Positions 33,008 through 44,760 of a stretch of 64,000 nucleotides of DNA are shown here, one piece after another. The DNA is from Eurosta solidaginis (Eukaryota; Arthropoda; Insecta; Diptera; Tephritidae). The stretch covers positions 252,340,978 through 252,404,977 of the forward strand of contig NC_090320.1 in the NCBI RefSeq assembly GCF_040869045.1. Direction: 5' to 3'. A program made the position numbers and the translations under genes. The notes below the pieces were generated by a model. That model was given only the letters and a program-made list of their open reading frames with translations, was not told the DNA's origin and searched no databases. Every line of letters begins with the position of its first letter. Position 1 is the stretch's first letter.

Positions 33008-34383
33008 ACAATTTCGCTCATATTGGAAAGGAATCAAGTACTGTTTTTGCAGAGCAAAGATAAATATTTCGAAGTTTTACTGCAAAGAAGAAATTATCAC
33101 ATCGATTCATCCATTTTTGATTTATAGCTGGGCAAGCATAAGTTTTATGATTTTTTACTACATTTTGCCGCTTCTCCACGCCCCTTTGATATCTGCTTTC
33201 AAATTATATTTAAAATGTCTATCTCATGTAGATAACCTTTCAAATGTAAAAGCCCGTCTTAAAATCGGAGTAGTCTGTGTGGAGTTATGGCATTACAATG
33301 GTATTTAGCGACTTAAGTTTATAAGAAGTTTTAGATATACGTAGATAACAAAAAAAATTCACGTGTTGGGTATGCGCATTTTCATATAATACGCTTATGT
33401 TGACGTATATTTGTTTGGTTTTTATTAAAACAACATCTCTATTTTTATTATTTCGAAATTACTACCTAAGACTTGAGTATGCCTTGTTTGTGACATAAGT
33501 GGTTTTAGATTCTAAACGATATACTGAGATTGCGATGGTTTTTGTTGAAAAAAGAATTTGTTGCAAAGTATGATACCTAAGCTAAATATTCTTTTAATGG
33601 TTCAAAGTTTAATAACGTACTCGTGGGCTGCTCAATATAAAATCGTTTTTCTTTCAATCCTTTGTGAAAAACGTTTATATATAAATATCGTAGTGCAAAC
33701 TTTTCTTAATTTATGTAAGCATAATACATCCAAAGCAAAAGAAAAGCAAGCAACAAGTTGAAACTGCCACAAGCTATGAAAGCTTTTAATCTTTTTTTGT
33801 AAAATATATTTAAAAATAAACCCAAAGCTCGCACAAATCCATACACAGACGTCTACATTTTTGTACGTGATTCGGCAACTTATACATATATACATGTGTG
33901 TATTCACACTGCTGTAAAATCGAAACACAAGCGCTCTGCAAAGTTACCAAAGCAGACGCCGATAAGTCTACAAATAACAATGCAAATGTTTTATGTCAGC
34001 ATACACGTCTATGCGTATGCATAAATAAAAATAATATTTAATTCATATATAAATACACGCTTATTAAATCCTTATGAGTATGTACATAAGCTAAGTAATA
34101 CCACAATAAATTTTATATTCACATAAGCAGTTTTGGCCAAAAGCCGCAAAGTAACCGCATACAACAGTCAAGACAGGCAATTGGCCAGTCAGAAGTTTAT
34201 GCTGTGAAGAGTGGGGAAAATGTTGAAGGACATTATTTAAAAGCTGTTGAAATGGTATATTGCAAGTCAGCAAGGCAGTTGACTGCTTTTCTGTGCATGG
34301 GATTTTCAATTTGGGGTTTTAATGCTAAGTTAACGCAAATAGCATTTAAAGTAGTTAGAACAGCTTTTTAAGTAAATAAAATA
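33008..34383. other. 1.4 kb without a supported gene
   Basis: AT-rich sequence; short ORFs only; nothing recognised. Confidence 0.5.
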
Positions 34384-35806
34384 AAACAAGTAAGGAAACC
34401 TAAGTTCGGGTGTAGCCGAACATTGCATACTCAGCTGAAAGCTTTGAAGATAAAATAAGGGAAAATGAAGATAGGGTAACCCTGGACGCCTTTTAGAGAT
34501 ATCGTCATAAAGGTGGACCAGGAGTGACTCCAGAATATATTTGTACGATATGGATATTAAATGAAAGGTGTTAATGATTATTTAAAAAGGGAGTGGCCGT
34601 TAGAAGTATATGTGAAGGCGTTTTCGAGATATCGACCAAAATGTGGACCAGGGTAACACAGAATCATCATATTTCATCCCGTTTTTCGTATTTGGTATAG
34701 AATTATGGCGTTTTTTCATTTTTCGAAATTTTCGATATCGAAAAAGTGGGCGTGGTCATTGTCGGATTTCGCCCATTTTTAATACCAAGATAAAGTGAGT
34801 CGAGATAAGTACGTGAACTAAGCTTAATAAAGATATATCGATTTTTGCTGAAGTTATCGTGTTAATGGCCAAGAGGAAGGGCAGACGGCCGACTGTGTAT
34901 AAAAACTAGGCGTGGCTTCAACCTATTTCGCCCATTTTCACAGGAAAAAGTTACCGGCATAGAAGTTATGCCCTTACCAAATTTCACAAGGATTGGTAAG
35001 TTTTTGTTCGACTAATGTCATTAAAAGAATTCTAGACAACTTAACAAAAAAGGGCGGAGCCACGCCCATTTTGAAATTTTTTTTTATTTTTGTATTTTGT
35101 TACACCATATCATTACTGCAGTTGAATGTTGACATAATTACATACTGTAAAGATATAAAATTTTTTGTTAAAATTTGACTTTTAAATTTTTTTTTAAAGT
35201 GGGCGTGTTCGTCATCCGATTTTGCTAATTTTTATTTAGCGCACATATAGTAATAGGGGTAATGTTCCTGCCAAATTCCATCATGATATCTTCAACGACT
35301 GCCGAATTACGGCTTGTAAAACTTTTGAAATACCTTCTTTTAAAAGGGGGCGGTGCCATGCCCATTGTCCAAAATTCTACAAATTTTCTATTCTGCGTCA
35401 TAAGGTCAACCTACCTACCAAGTTATGCGATGAAACTCCGTCTTTGGTAATGAATTATCGCACTTTTTCGGTTTTTCGAAATTTTCGATATCGAAAAAGT
35501 GGGTGTGGTTATAGTCCGATTTCGTTCATTTTAAATAGTGATCTGAGGTGAGTGCCCAAGAACTTACATACCAAATTTCATTAAGGTACCTCAAAGTTAA
35601 CTCAAGTTGGTGTGCTTACGGAGGGACGGACGGACTGACGGACTGACGCACGGACATGGCTAAATGAATTTATATTTTCGCTCAGATCATTTTGATATAT
35701 ATAAGTCTATATCTATCTCGATTAGTTTATGCTGTTACGGATTACCGTTATGCGAACAAAGTTAACATATTCTGTGAGCTCTGATCAGCTGAGTATAAAA
35801 AACAAA
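34384..35806 (+). mobile_element. mini-me/DINE-1-like element, long copy
   Basis: Begins AACAAGTAAGGAAACCTAAG then a palindromic TTCGGGTGTAGCCGAA and CATACTCAGCTG; ends CAGCTGAGTATAAAAAACAA. The interior repeats GGGCGTGG/CCACGCCC boxes and TTTCGAAATTTTCGATATCG blocks. The 3' side has CAAATTTCATTAAGG, then a GGACGGACGGACTGACGG tract and GGACATGGCTAAATGAATTT. No ORF of its own. Confidence 0.65.
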
Positions 35807-36333
35807 TAAGGAAGGTTAAGTTCAGGTGTAACCGCACATTACATACTCAGGTGCCAAATTACAGCTTGCAACACTTTTACATTACCTTCTTTTAAAAGTG
35901 GGCGGTGCCAAGCCCATTACCCAAAAATTTTACTAATTATCTACCTTCGTCATAAGGTCTACCCACCTACCGAGCGTCGTCGCTTTATCTGTCTTTGGTA
36001 ATGAATTATCGCACTTTTTCGGTTTTCGAAATTTTCGATATCATAAAAGTGGGCGTGGTTATAGTCCGATTTCGTTCATTTTAAATATCGATCTGAGATG
36101 AGTGTCCATACATACCAAATTTTCAATAAGATAACTCTAAATTTACTCAAGTTATCATGTTTGCGGGCGGAGGGACCGACGGACGGACATGGCTAAATGA
36201 TTTCTTTTTTCGCCCAGATTATTTTAATATATAGGAATCTATATCTATCTCGATTAGTTTATGCCATTAAGGGGCACCGTTATGTGAACAAAATTAAAAT
36301 ACTCTGTGAACTCTGCTCAGCTGAGTATGATAA
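35807..36333 (+). mobile_element. mini-me/DINE-1-like element, short copy in tandem
   Basis: Starts immediately after the previous copy (AAGGAAGGTTAAGTTCAGG, TGTAACCGCACATTACATAC) and ends CTCAGCTGAGTATGATAAA. It lacks the middle part of the long copy but keeps the TTTTCGATATC block and the GGACCGACGGACGGACATGG core. Head-to-tail adjacency suggests insertion next to an existing copy or recombination. Confidence 0.65.
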
Positions 36334-36683
36334 ATGCAAGGCGTGGTAACCTCCGAAGATATTTAAGGCCGAGCTTCTCTTTCAATCTTCATGGTGCTTC
36401 TTTTAGTTATTCCTACAAATTGGCGGGACGGGGCCTACATGTTTTATGCCGACTCTAAGCGGCATCGGCAAGGCAGGTGAATTTTCACTGTGAAGCTTTG
36501 CATGCCAGAAATGCATTCCGATTGCTTGCCATATCAGTGCCGAGGGGCGATCCTGCTTAGAAAAATTGTTTTCAAATTGAATAAAACTTATTTTCTTAAT
36601 TTTCGGTGTTGCTATGACCGGAAGTTGAACCCACGATCTTCAGTGTGGTGGAAGGAACACGCTAGCACCATACCACGGTGGTA
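36334..36683 (-). mobile_element. tRNA-derived SINE, copy 1 (minus)
   Basis: Read on the minus strand it begins CACCGTGGTATGGTGCTAGCG (pol III A-box region near 36661-36680) and has a B-box-like GATCGTGGGTTCAACTTC (36621-36638). The body has CAGTGAAAATTCACCTGCC, GCCGATGCCGCTTAGAGTCG and CCCCGTCCCGCCAATTTGTA, ending near GAGGTTACCACGCC. The same body occurs at 47.03-47.4 kb and, with the head deleted, at 41.8-42.1 kb. Confidence 0.75.
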
Positions 36684-37079
36684 TTTGACGACGTACGTAT
36701 ATAGATAAGATTTTATTGAGAAAAATAACAATATTAATGATTTTAATATTGATATAAAATAAATTGCTTAGTTTAACTTAAGGGCCATTCTCCCAAAGGT
36801 ACTCATAAATATTCTTATATTTTAGGAGCTTTTCATTCCAATGCACAAAAGTGACATGAGACTGTAGCCCCAGTGCAAAATTGGTAGAAAAAGCCGGCAA
36901 CATATTTGAAATTGGCCCTTGAGGAGAGGATAAGCATTTAAATATTTCAAATTAGGTGCAATTCGCACTAGTTTCTTCATTAAGTTTCTACTCCAAAGAG
37001 GAGCTTTTTTCGCACATATTTCACGCACTTCATTCCTTTCATTTTATGTGTTTCGATTAATTTTTGAAGTTTTAGGTTT
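36684..37079. other. No supported gene
   Basis: Nothing recognised in this stretch apart from short AT-rich ORFs. Confidence 0.45.
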
Positions 37080-37500
37080 ATATTGTTCAAAACTAGACTT
37101 TAAGGACCGAATAAGAACTAGTTCGATAATAGCTACGTTTTAACTTGTTTGGAGCTATAGCAAATGTGATACAGCACAGGTTAATTTCCATTCCCTAGGA
37201 CATCGACATGCTAAATTCCCCAGTTGAAGATACTTGAAAGACATTGATTGCGACCAAGTAATGGTAGTCTGTTTGAAACTAGACATGTTTCTTACAGTGT
37301 AGTATAAACTATGATCACTCAACTACAAACTTTTCAAGCTTTAAAAAAGTGATTCAGTGGAGGTTAATTTATATCCCCCGGGGAATCGTAATATTAAATT
37401 TGCCAGTTGATAATATATGTACGAGATTGAGGGCGAACTAGTAAAGTTCCCTAGTTTGAAGCGAAACATTTATTCCTATAGGGGAGTATAAATTCACTCA
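37080..37500. repeat. Diverged tandem duplication, period about 185 bp
   Basis: Two diverged copies share GAGGTTAATTT/CAGGTTAATTT, TCCC.(C)GG.., AATTTGCCAGTTGA/AATTCCCCAGTTGA, TAGTTTGAAGCGAAACAT/TGTTTGAAACTAGACAT and AGTATAAA..A. The class is unknown. Confidence 0.5.
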
Positions 37501-37619
37501 AGTATAAACGCTACACACTTGCTGTTTTCCTAGATATACATTAAAGGTGGATTCAATAACATAGAAACCAGCGCGATTGTCGTCATCCCTCAAAAGAGCT
37601 GTGGTTGACCACCACATTT

Positions 37620-38420
37620 ACGGATGGGCACAATCAATGCTGAAAAAAACAGAATTATTCAAGCGGACAAGGGCTCCATAACAACGAATCGAAACGGGGG
37701 AAGAGGAACACCGCAATTCTCGGTCATACTGAAATCAGATAAGAATTTTAAGGTGAGGTTTCCCTCACGAAGGGATAGGTCAGCCGATATAATTTGCAAG
37801 AAAGATGTCACCTCATTCTTTACTGATTGGTTAAAACAATCGGTAAATTACCCAATAACTAATGGTATTCCATACTCATCTACTATCTTCCAAGTAGACC
37901 TACGAGGTGTACAGCGTTAGATTCACCATATTCTTCCCCTAAGACCGTCGATATCTGTAATAGGGTGCTACATGCCGTAGGTCATTTTGCGCCCGTCGCA
38001 TTCACTTGGGTACCTGGTCACAGAAATAATGACGGTAATAAAAAGCTGATTAATTAGCAAAAGCCTGTGCTTTGTTAGGCACCTCTGAGGCAGCGACGCT
38101 GCCACGGTCAATCACATCAATAAAACCTGTCATACTTACCAATATCAAGAAAATTGCGCTTCGAAATCAGTATTGCACGTACGTCAAACCAATCTGGCTT
38201 GACAGCAACCACAAGAGAACAGAGTAACTACTGGATAGGTCTAATATGTTATGGATTGCAGATGCTATTATATCACTAGGAAAGAATGGGAGTCCCTTCA
38301 ACGAAAGGTGTAGGAGTTCAGTCAAGATGATTGTAATGAAATGGTTACCCATTTCATATCAGAAATTATATGAATCTAACCAAATAGTTGGAGTAAATAA
38401 CATACAGGATATATATAATA
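37620..38420 (+). pseudogene. LINE relic with RNase H, plus strand
   Basis: A decayed RNase H domain: SFFTDWLKQSVNYPITNG (YTDGS-type start) and SSTIFQVDLRGVQ (the FQAE region) in one frame, then VAFTWVPGHRNNDGN (the WVPGH motif) after a frameshift. The downstream frame continues with TSEAATLPRSITSIKPV. The set of motifs is that of Jockey/I/LOA-type LINEs. Multiple stops and frameshifts; no intact ORF. The RT part was not seen. Confidence 0.65.
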
Positions 38421-38749
38421 ATTGATTACGGGAAAATGTGCTTAAAAATTCGGCTTTTGGCTCCACTCGGGCCGCGCGCCTTGTTGGATCGCTATAACCG
38501 TTTAAATGGTTAGGAAAAATGATTAATAGTCAATGAAATTTGCAAAATCTTCCGAAGTTATATAGAGATGTTAAAACAACAGCTGAATCCGCCTGGTACA
38601 AAGAAGAAAAACTTAGAGGTAAATGGAGAAATATGAAGGAAAGGGAAAGTAACACAAGATAGAAGTGGGAGAAATTAAGAAAAAATATATAATTAATCTT
38701 CATTAATTGCTTAGGCTTCATTAGTTATTTAGGTTTGAACGGTTTGTAA

Positions 38750-39115
38750 CAAGTAACATCAGCTAAGCCTGTTTGGCGATAACTGACGCCAACTGGGAGC
38801 ATCAACAGAGATCAAGTCTTACTATGTCTCTCCGATCTCTGTGGATGTCCCTTCTTTCCTCTGCTTCCAAAAAATTGTGCCAATAGAAATATTTTATTGA
38901 CCGGATCGTCTTAGTCCGTTTATGTAATATGGTGTTGTCCAAAAGCCTTTGGACTTTTAGTCATTGCACTATCTTTATATCTGCGTAAAACTGATAAAGC
39001 TCATTATTATTATTCTTTCGATAGTCGCCACCGGCATAAGGGACAAGATTATAAATTTCTCCGACAAATTTTCGCTCGTACAATACTTAGGACATATTTT
39101 ATAATCCAAGGGAAT
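38750..39115 (-). pseudogene. RTE-type LINE relic, C-terminal region
   Basis: On the minus strand I read VLYERKFVGEIYNLVPYAG, DYRKNNNNELYQFYADIKIV and a decayed tail that ends in AGTTGGCGTCAGTTATCG, parallel to the RTE tail at 15.98-16.2 kb (NDEIYELYADVKIV). Frameshifts follow. It abuts other LINE remnants on both sides. Confidence 0.65.
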
Positions 39116-39119
39116 TGTG

Positions 39120-39612
39120 AAGCTTGTTTTCTTTTTGTCGAGAGCGGTTTTACTTCAGAGTGACTCTCCATTTAAGTTTTATGCTGACGTTATTTTCGCT
39201 GTTAAAGCTGTTTGCCATATAGGCATTATCCTTCACAGTCTCTAATTCATATCGGCCAACAGTGACATGGCTGCCAAGTTGCAAATACGCTGATTCTTTC
39301 TTGGATGAAAGCAGAAAGAAAAATGCCAAGAACTCGCAAACCCAGAAACGCGCATCACTCTAGCTCAACTTCGGTCTGGGTACTGTAACAGGTTAAACTC
39401 TTACCCATTCAGAATCCACCCCGATATACAAAATATATGTTCAGTTTGTAATGTTTTGCCACATTACACCAACCAGCTCTTCAATTGTAATGTGGAACCA
39501 ACGCCTCTAACTCCGCTCTCACTATGGTCCACCCCTTTTGAAACTGCAAGTTTCCTTGCACTACCGTTAGAGGATATTGATGATAATTTGTGATCAGTCG
39601 CAATAACAACAA
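39120..39612 (+). pseudogene. LINE 3' end with intact C-terminal CCHC segment
   Basis: From 39343 one frame is open for 83 codons to a TGA at 39592: ITLAQLRSGYCNRLNSYPF, CSVCNVLPHYTNQLFNC (C-x2-C, H, C zinc-binding motif) and TPLSLWSTPFETASFL, finishing at LPLEDIDDNL. A short AATAACAACAACAACTC tail follows, as expected of the 3' end of a Jockey/I-type LINE. The upstream part (39120-39340) is coding-like in shifted frames. Because the segment stays open it is among the younger LINE fragments here, but it is only the last part of ORF2. Confidence 0.7.
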
Positions 39613-41025
39613 CAACTCTTTTTAATATATAACGAACTAGTAGATTTAAAAGCAGAATAGTAGGAAAAAGTAGAGAGATAAGTAAACAATATTTCGCTTA
39701 TACTGCAAGGATTAAAAATCTCTCGTGTAAGGTCTGGGCTCACATATACTACTTTTATTCTAAGCTCTGTGGCGTTATGCATCTCTGGTTCAAGGAATAC
39801 CTTTTCTAGTTTCGATGAAGAGAGGGAAGAAATGTAAATTCACTTCACGTCGTCACGGTACTACTTTTCGACTTACTACTATGAGTACGAGTATATTCAA
39901 ATTAGGATAAGTGTGGATTATTTAAAAGGTTAAAGGTAAGATTCAGGTTTCAGCCTCTCTAAAATATCCAACTACTATATGAAAATTTGAACCGAAAATA
40001 ATAAAACTTCTTGAAATTACATAATTTCTTGTTGCAAATACAGTAAACTGATATTGTCGTATACGCGGTATTGTAAATTCTATGATAGTAAGTTTTGCAC
40101 TGCCAGCGATGTTAGGATAGTTACATACGTACACACATATAAAGGTACTTCTTCATATGTGAATATTTGTATGCATGGCCATGCATCAGTATATATTGCT
40201 GTAAATAAATCACGGACAATAAAAGTTTGAATATTATCCGTTGGGGAGCAATTTCGTGGCGCAGCTGCGCAAAAATCCCTGATGCATAAAATGTTTAGGA
40301 TAAACTTGTTCTCCCATTAACGACTGATCAATGAGCAAATAACTTCAATGGAGTTATTATTTCACACAGTTAATAAATAAATTAGATGAATTGCTAAAAC
40401 TTATGCACTTAAGTAAGCATAAAGTGAAATTTTATGGCTTATACAATTTTGCAATTTTATTGCAATTATTTTGTGATTACATGTGTAAGTTTCGAAGACA
40501 CACAGCAGTGAAGACGAACATTTTTTTCGAATTTCGTTAGCTACATAAATTGGTTTTTTTTTCAAACTTGTCGGATCTTTGTATTCAGACCTATGCAAGC
40601 TAATCTCAAAAAGTAGTTGAACTGTGTCAAAACTTCGAGAAAATTCTACGAAAATTTCGAATGTAAAAGTCATTGGTCCTTCAAAACTCGCACTGATTTT
40701 TGCTATATTTTTCTTTTTCGACCCAATTGCCAAAAACATCGCGTTGGCCGCAACAATAAGGCTTAAGGCCTCGGGGTAGCTTGAATATGGCCATGGTAGT
40801 ATAGTGTCATCTAATATCGGGCAAACGAAATATGTATATGGTCACATGCCAATTTACTTGTTTAAAGATTTATGGAAGGTGTCGGGTCTGCTGTTTACTG
40901 TAACGATGTAGAAATTATGAAATCCTACAGACTGCCAGATTACCTAGTATTTCAAGTTGATATTATAGCCGTGAAGAAAGCAGCATAAATGCTGGTGAAA
41001 ACGTGCTTAAAGGGCTAATTAAACT
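39613..41025. other. 1.4 kb without a supported gene
   Basis: AT-rich DNA; a 112-codon minus-strand ORF (40401-40739) has no recognised domain and no supporting context. Confidence 0.45.
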
Positions 41026-41026
41026 T

Positions 41027-41420
41027 CCTTAACACTAACGCCATAGTGTTAACCATACCCATATCCATAACCATCTCCCATGTGATCGACTAATGGTGCC
41101 TTAACCTAAAAATCGTGACAATTTCATAAAAATGAAGAAAACGCAAAAAATTACAAAACGTCTCTTAGTCAAAACGTATCCAAAACAATAAATAAAATCT
41201 ATAAAAAGTTAATAAATTCTCCAACTCAAATATTTTTAGGTTATGGGTATAGCGAGAAACCAAAAACCAATTAGTTGGCTATGGTATGGTTATGGCGTTA
41301 GCGTTATGGTATGGCACCATTAATCTATTATATTGATTTCCATAAGGTAGGTTCGATCAGCTGTTTTATCTGGTTAAGGTTATGTGGTTATAAGTCACCA
41401 TTAATTGGCCCTTAAGCTGC
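41027..41420. repeat. Candidate MITE-like repeat (TAACGCCATA / TATGGCGTTA ends)
   Basis: The left part has CTAACGCCATAGTGTTAACC, CATATCCATAACC and ACTAATGGTGCC; the right part has GGTATGGTTATGGCGTTAGC and ATGGCACCATTAAT, giving partly inverted halves. The pairing is imperfect and no target duplication is clear. Confidence 0.35.
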
Positions 41421-41816
41421 AGTCGCGTCAATTTATATATATATTAGTCAAAGATTTTTGAACATAAAGATGTTGCATGCGCGAACTTCAGTGGAAAGCA
41501 GCCGAGCCTCACAAAATTCTGGTAGGACACTTCCACCACAAACAAACTTTAACACAATTTTTATCATAATTTGAGCACACTAAATACACTGATGGAAGTT
41601 ATAGTGACCAGAAACTAAAATTATGAGCAGATTAGCTGAACGAAATATGTATAAATAATTGTTAAATCATAAATACAGGCAGTGGTAGTTTAACACATTC
41701 TGCTGTGGTGAGTGGTGAATGTGATCTACTAGAGTTTTGTGAAGGCTGCTTCACACTATTTTACGCGCATGCAACATTTCTGCTTTAAAATTGTCTCTAT
41801 ATTGATAGTCTGCATT

Positions 41817-42120
41817 CATCTTGGTGTGGTGGTAGAATGCACAACATCAAAATTTTAGAAACAAGTTTTTTCCATTGGAAGAAAGTTCAGCTAAGCAGTC
41901 GACCTTTGGCAAGTACTCCGAGTGTATTTCTGCCATGAACAGCTTTCAGTGAAAACTCTTCTGCCTTGCAGATGCCGTTCGAATTCGGCATAAAGCAAGT
42001 AAGTCCCGTTCCACAAATTTGTAGGAAAAATTAAAAGAAGCACGATGCAAATCAGAAGAGAAATCCGGCCTAAAATATCTTCGGACGTTATCATGCCTTA
42101 AACATATTTATTTTATTTTG
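41817..42120 (+). mobile_element. tRNA-derived SINE, copy 2, internally deleted
   Basis: TCTTGGTGTGGTGGTAGAATG keeps the A-box region, but the B box is gone. The body follows: CAGTGAAAACTCTTCTGCC, TTGCAGATGCCGTTCG and AAATTTGTAGGAAAAATTAA, ending in an AT-rich tail. It interrupts the surrounding LINE relic. Confidence 0.6.
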
Positions 42121-42834
42121 TCAGGCCGTGATTAAAGCAATTTCACACAATACTTCATGAAGAAATGTCCTTGAGTGCATAGAAGCATTGGAAAAACTTC
42201 GCTCATGCCGAACCATACACCTATACTGGTTTCCGGACATAAAGGGATAGAAGGTAACGAAAAGGCCGATGTTTTGGCAAAGGAGAGTGCAACGCTTGCT
42301 TAAACCAAGTTAGACTTACTAATCCGATTGAGAGAAATTTAAAGAAGACAAGATTTGCATATAATCCATCTAGCGGGAAAGGTGTGGTCAAAAGCGTGGA
42401 GCTGCAAAATTTTTAAGATAATGTGTAAAGCCTACGATATTAAACTCACCAACTGGCACATATATCTGAAGAGGGTAGACTTAAGGCTCACAATGGGCCT
42501 TCTGACGTCACATGCTTATAGGTTAGGCCCCGTCAGTAACAGCAGATGTAGGAAATGCGAGCTGCAAGAAGAAACGGTTGAGCACGTTCCGCGTTCATGT
42601 ATTGCGCTAGCCAGCTCAAGGCTCCAGCTATTAGGGGCGGCACAGTTGCCAAATCTTAAGGCAGCAATTAAGCTAGGTCCTAGAAACTTCTAGTATTTGC
42701 AAAAAGATGGAGTAATTCTATAACATAAGTCCTGGCGCCTGATTGGGGCTCATCCGTTTGGTCGTCAAAAAAATTCTGGTAACACTATATGGACACATTT
42801 AGTCTATGTGAGTTCTTTATTGACCGTCCAGTTC

Positions 42835-42852
42835 AACCTAACCTAACCTAAT
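42835..42852. repeat. Short (AACCT)n stretch
   Basis: AACCTAACCTAACCTAAT: three units of the complement of TTAGG. Its position just 3' of a LINE relic suggests a LINE tail rather than telomeric DNA. Confidence 0.6.
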
Positions 42853-43430
42853 CCGTTGGAGATTACATATCTTCTTCTCCTCTCTTATCGCCTTCTCAAC
42901 CGAAGTGTTTATTTATTCAAAACCATTTTCGAGTTATACGAAGTTTTGTTTTTTCTTAATAAGAACCATGCTGCAGCTCACATTTCTTAAAGCAAAACTT
43001 GTCCTATAAGACACATATGCTCAAATATCAGTAATAGTAAATACGTGCTCGTCTTTTGTAATAAATCTCTAACCAAACCTCCTTCCATATTTGCAATATA
43101 AATCACTGAGAAGCAGCAATGGAATGTGGAATTTTTTTTGTCTGATTGCTAAAATAACTGCTTCCGCATACACCCAATATTCCAATTTCAAGTATTCAAA
43201 TATTTTCACAAGTTCGCAAAACTTATAAATAATTATCGATTTGCTTGTCGATTGCATGCAATATTTTGAGAATCTAAGAAATACTTCACAAGATAATAAA
43301 TAACATATTTTGCATGATTTGCAAAAATCGCACAAATTTACGTGACTGAATGCACTGAAGGGTGATTCAAAGTGTGTTTGAGAATGAAATTTAGGTCTCT
43401 GTATATTTGGATAAGTGTAGGCGTAACGTG
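42853..43430. other. No supported gene
   Basis: AT-rich; a 132-codon minus-strand ORF (43069-43467) lacks any recognised domain. Confidence 0.45.
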
Positions 43431-43435
43431 TGAGA

Positions 43436-43718
43436 AGTTTCAATGGATTGTTATCGATAACAATCACTTTCGAAAAGTTATCGGTTTGCTATCGACCTAC
43501 TTTCGATTTGTTATCGGCGCGTTATCAACTTGTTCGAGAAGTTTTATAAATTTGATATCGATAGCAAATATTATCGATGTGTAACAAAAAATTACCTAAA
43601 TTTAAAAAGCTAATTGATTACTATCGAAAATTTATTGGTAAAATTTTGAAAAGCTATCGCTATTAACGATTTACCATCGAACACTTATCGAATTTTGATT
43701 GAAAAAAAACATATATAT
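43436..43718. repeat. TTATCGATTTGT-type degenerate repeat field, left part
   Basis: At least ten degenerate units such as TTATCGATAAC, TTATCGGTTTGCTATCG, TTCGATTTGTTATCGG and ATTATCGATGTG. TATCGATA is the core of the Drosophila DRE (DREF-binding) motif; here it occurs exactly once or twice, with many near matches. The field resumes at 44585 after two inserted palindromic elements. Confidence 0.65.
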
Positions 43719-44408
43719 ATGGGGTATTCCATCCCATTTCGACCAATTTTGAACCCGACCCCTTTAGAATTGGTTGAAAGTTTTTCTTCTTTTTCTAGCT
43801 TACGAAAGACGTTTTTCAGAATTTTTTCATCCAACTCAAAAAAAGTTATGAATTTAAAAAAAAAACACCGTTTTTGTTTTCAAAGTGCTATAACTTTTTC
43901 AAAAATTGACCGTTTGGGATCCTTTTTTTTAAATTTGTTTTTAAATGTACTTTTCGGAAAAAATACAAAAAAATTTTTAAATTTTTTTTCAATTAAATAA
44001 AAAAAAAATAAAAATTATCAGCCCACTCCGGGAATAGTGGGGATGATTGCAGAATTGATTGAAGCTTTTTATGAGAAAAAAAAAAAAATGGCGAAATTCG
44101 AAAAACTGAAAAATTACAAAAAAAAAAAACTTTAAAATTTTTTTTGTATTTTTTCCGAAAAGTACATTTAAAAACAAATTTAAAAAAAAAACAAAGATCC
44201 CAAACGGTCAATTTTTGAAAAATTTATAGCATTTTGAAAACAAAAACGGTGTTTTTTTTTTTTAAAATTCATAACTTTTTTCGAGTTGGACGAAAAAATT
44301 TGAAAAAATTCTGAAAAACGTCTTTCGTAGAAAGAAGAAAAACTTTCAGCCAACTTTCACTAAAGGGGTCGGGTTCAAAATTGGTCGAAATGGGATGGAA
44401 AACCCCAT
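43719..44408. mobile_element. Long palindromic (fold-back) element, arms about 270 bp
   Basis: The left arm starts ATGGGGTATTCCATCCCATT and the right arm ends with its inverse, AATGGGATGGAAAACCCCAT. The arms run about 43719-43985 and 44140-44408 and include ACCCGACCCCTTTA/TAAAGGGGTCGGGT and ACGTCTTTCGTA/TACGAAAGACGT. The spacer (about 150 bases) has no ORF. A non-autonomous long-TIR element; superfamily not determined. Confidence 0.8.
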
Positions 44409-44415
44409 ATGTATC

Positions 44416-44573
44416 TATATGTGACCCGGTCTATGAAAAGGTAGCTTATGACTCTAAAAAGAAATTGCGAAAAACAGCTGTTAAAGATAAACAATGCATT
44501 TCTTCAGGACGTTTGTGCTCTTCTTTTTTTTTGAGTCATAAGCCATCTTTTCATAGACCGGGTCACATATGTA
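44416..44573. mobile_element. Short MITE with 39-bp terminal inverted repeats
   Basis: TATATGTGACCCGGTCTATG at the left and its inverse CATAGACCGGGTCACATATG at the right; pairing extends inward to CTTATGACTC/GAGTCATAAG. About 157 bases in all. It sits eight bases from the larger palindrome, inside the same TTATCG field. Confidence 0.8.
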
Positions 44574-44584
44574 TATTGATTTCT

Positions 44585-44760
44585 GACTGACACGTTACCG
44601 AATTATTGTCGCAGTGTAAACGATTTTTATGCACCGGTTACCGGCGTGTTTTTGTTATATTATTGATGAGTTATCGGTTTGTAATAGGAATGTTATCAAT
44701 TTATTATAGATTAATTATCGATTTGTTACCTGTTTCATTTGTTACAATAACAATTTAAAT
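44585..44760. repeat. TTATCGATTTGT-type degenerate repeat field, right part
   Basis: Continuation of the left part: GAGTTATCGGTTTGTAATAG, ATGTTATCAATTTATTATAG and AATTATCGATTTGTTACC. Confidence 0.6.

Larger units (their letters stand above)
41570..42852 (+). pseudogene. LINE relic with RNase H and C-terminal zinc motif, interrupted by a SINE
   Basis: Decayed plus-strand LINE. Near 41585 KYTDGSYSD fits the RNase H start. After the SINE, ECIEALEKLRSCRTIHLYWF continues the domain, and after a frameshift GIEGNEKADVLAKESATLA (42245-42302) supplies the GNE.AD motif. From 42450 NWHIYLKRVDLRLTMGLL and CRKCELQEETVEHVPRSC give the C-terminal C-x2-C...H...C motif. About 130 bases after the last coding block lies AACCTAACCTAACCTAA, probably the 3' tail. 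Several frameshifts and stops make it dead. Confidence 0.65.
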
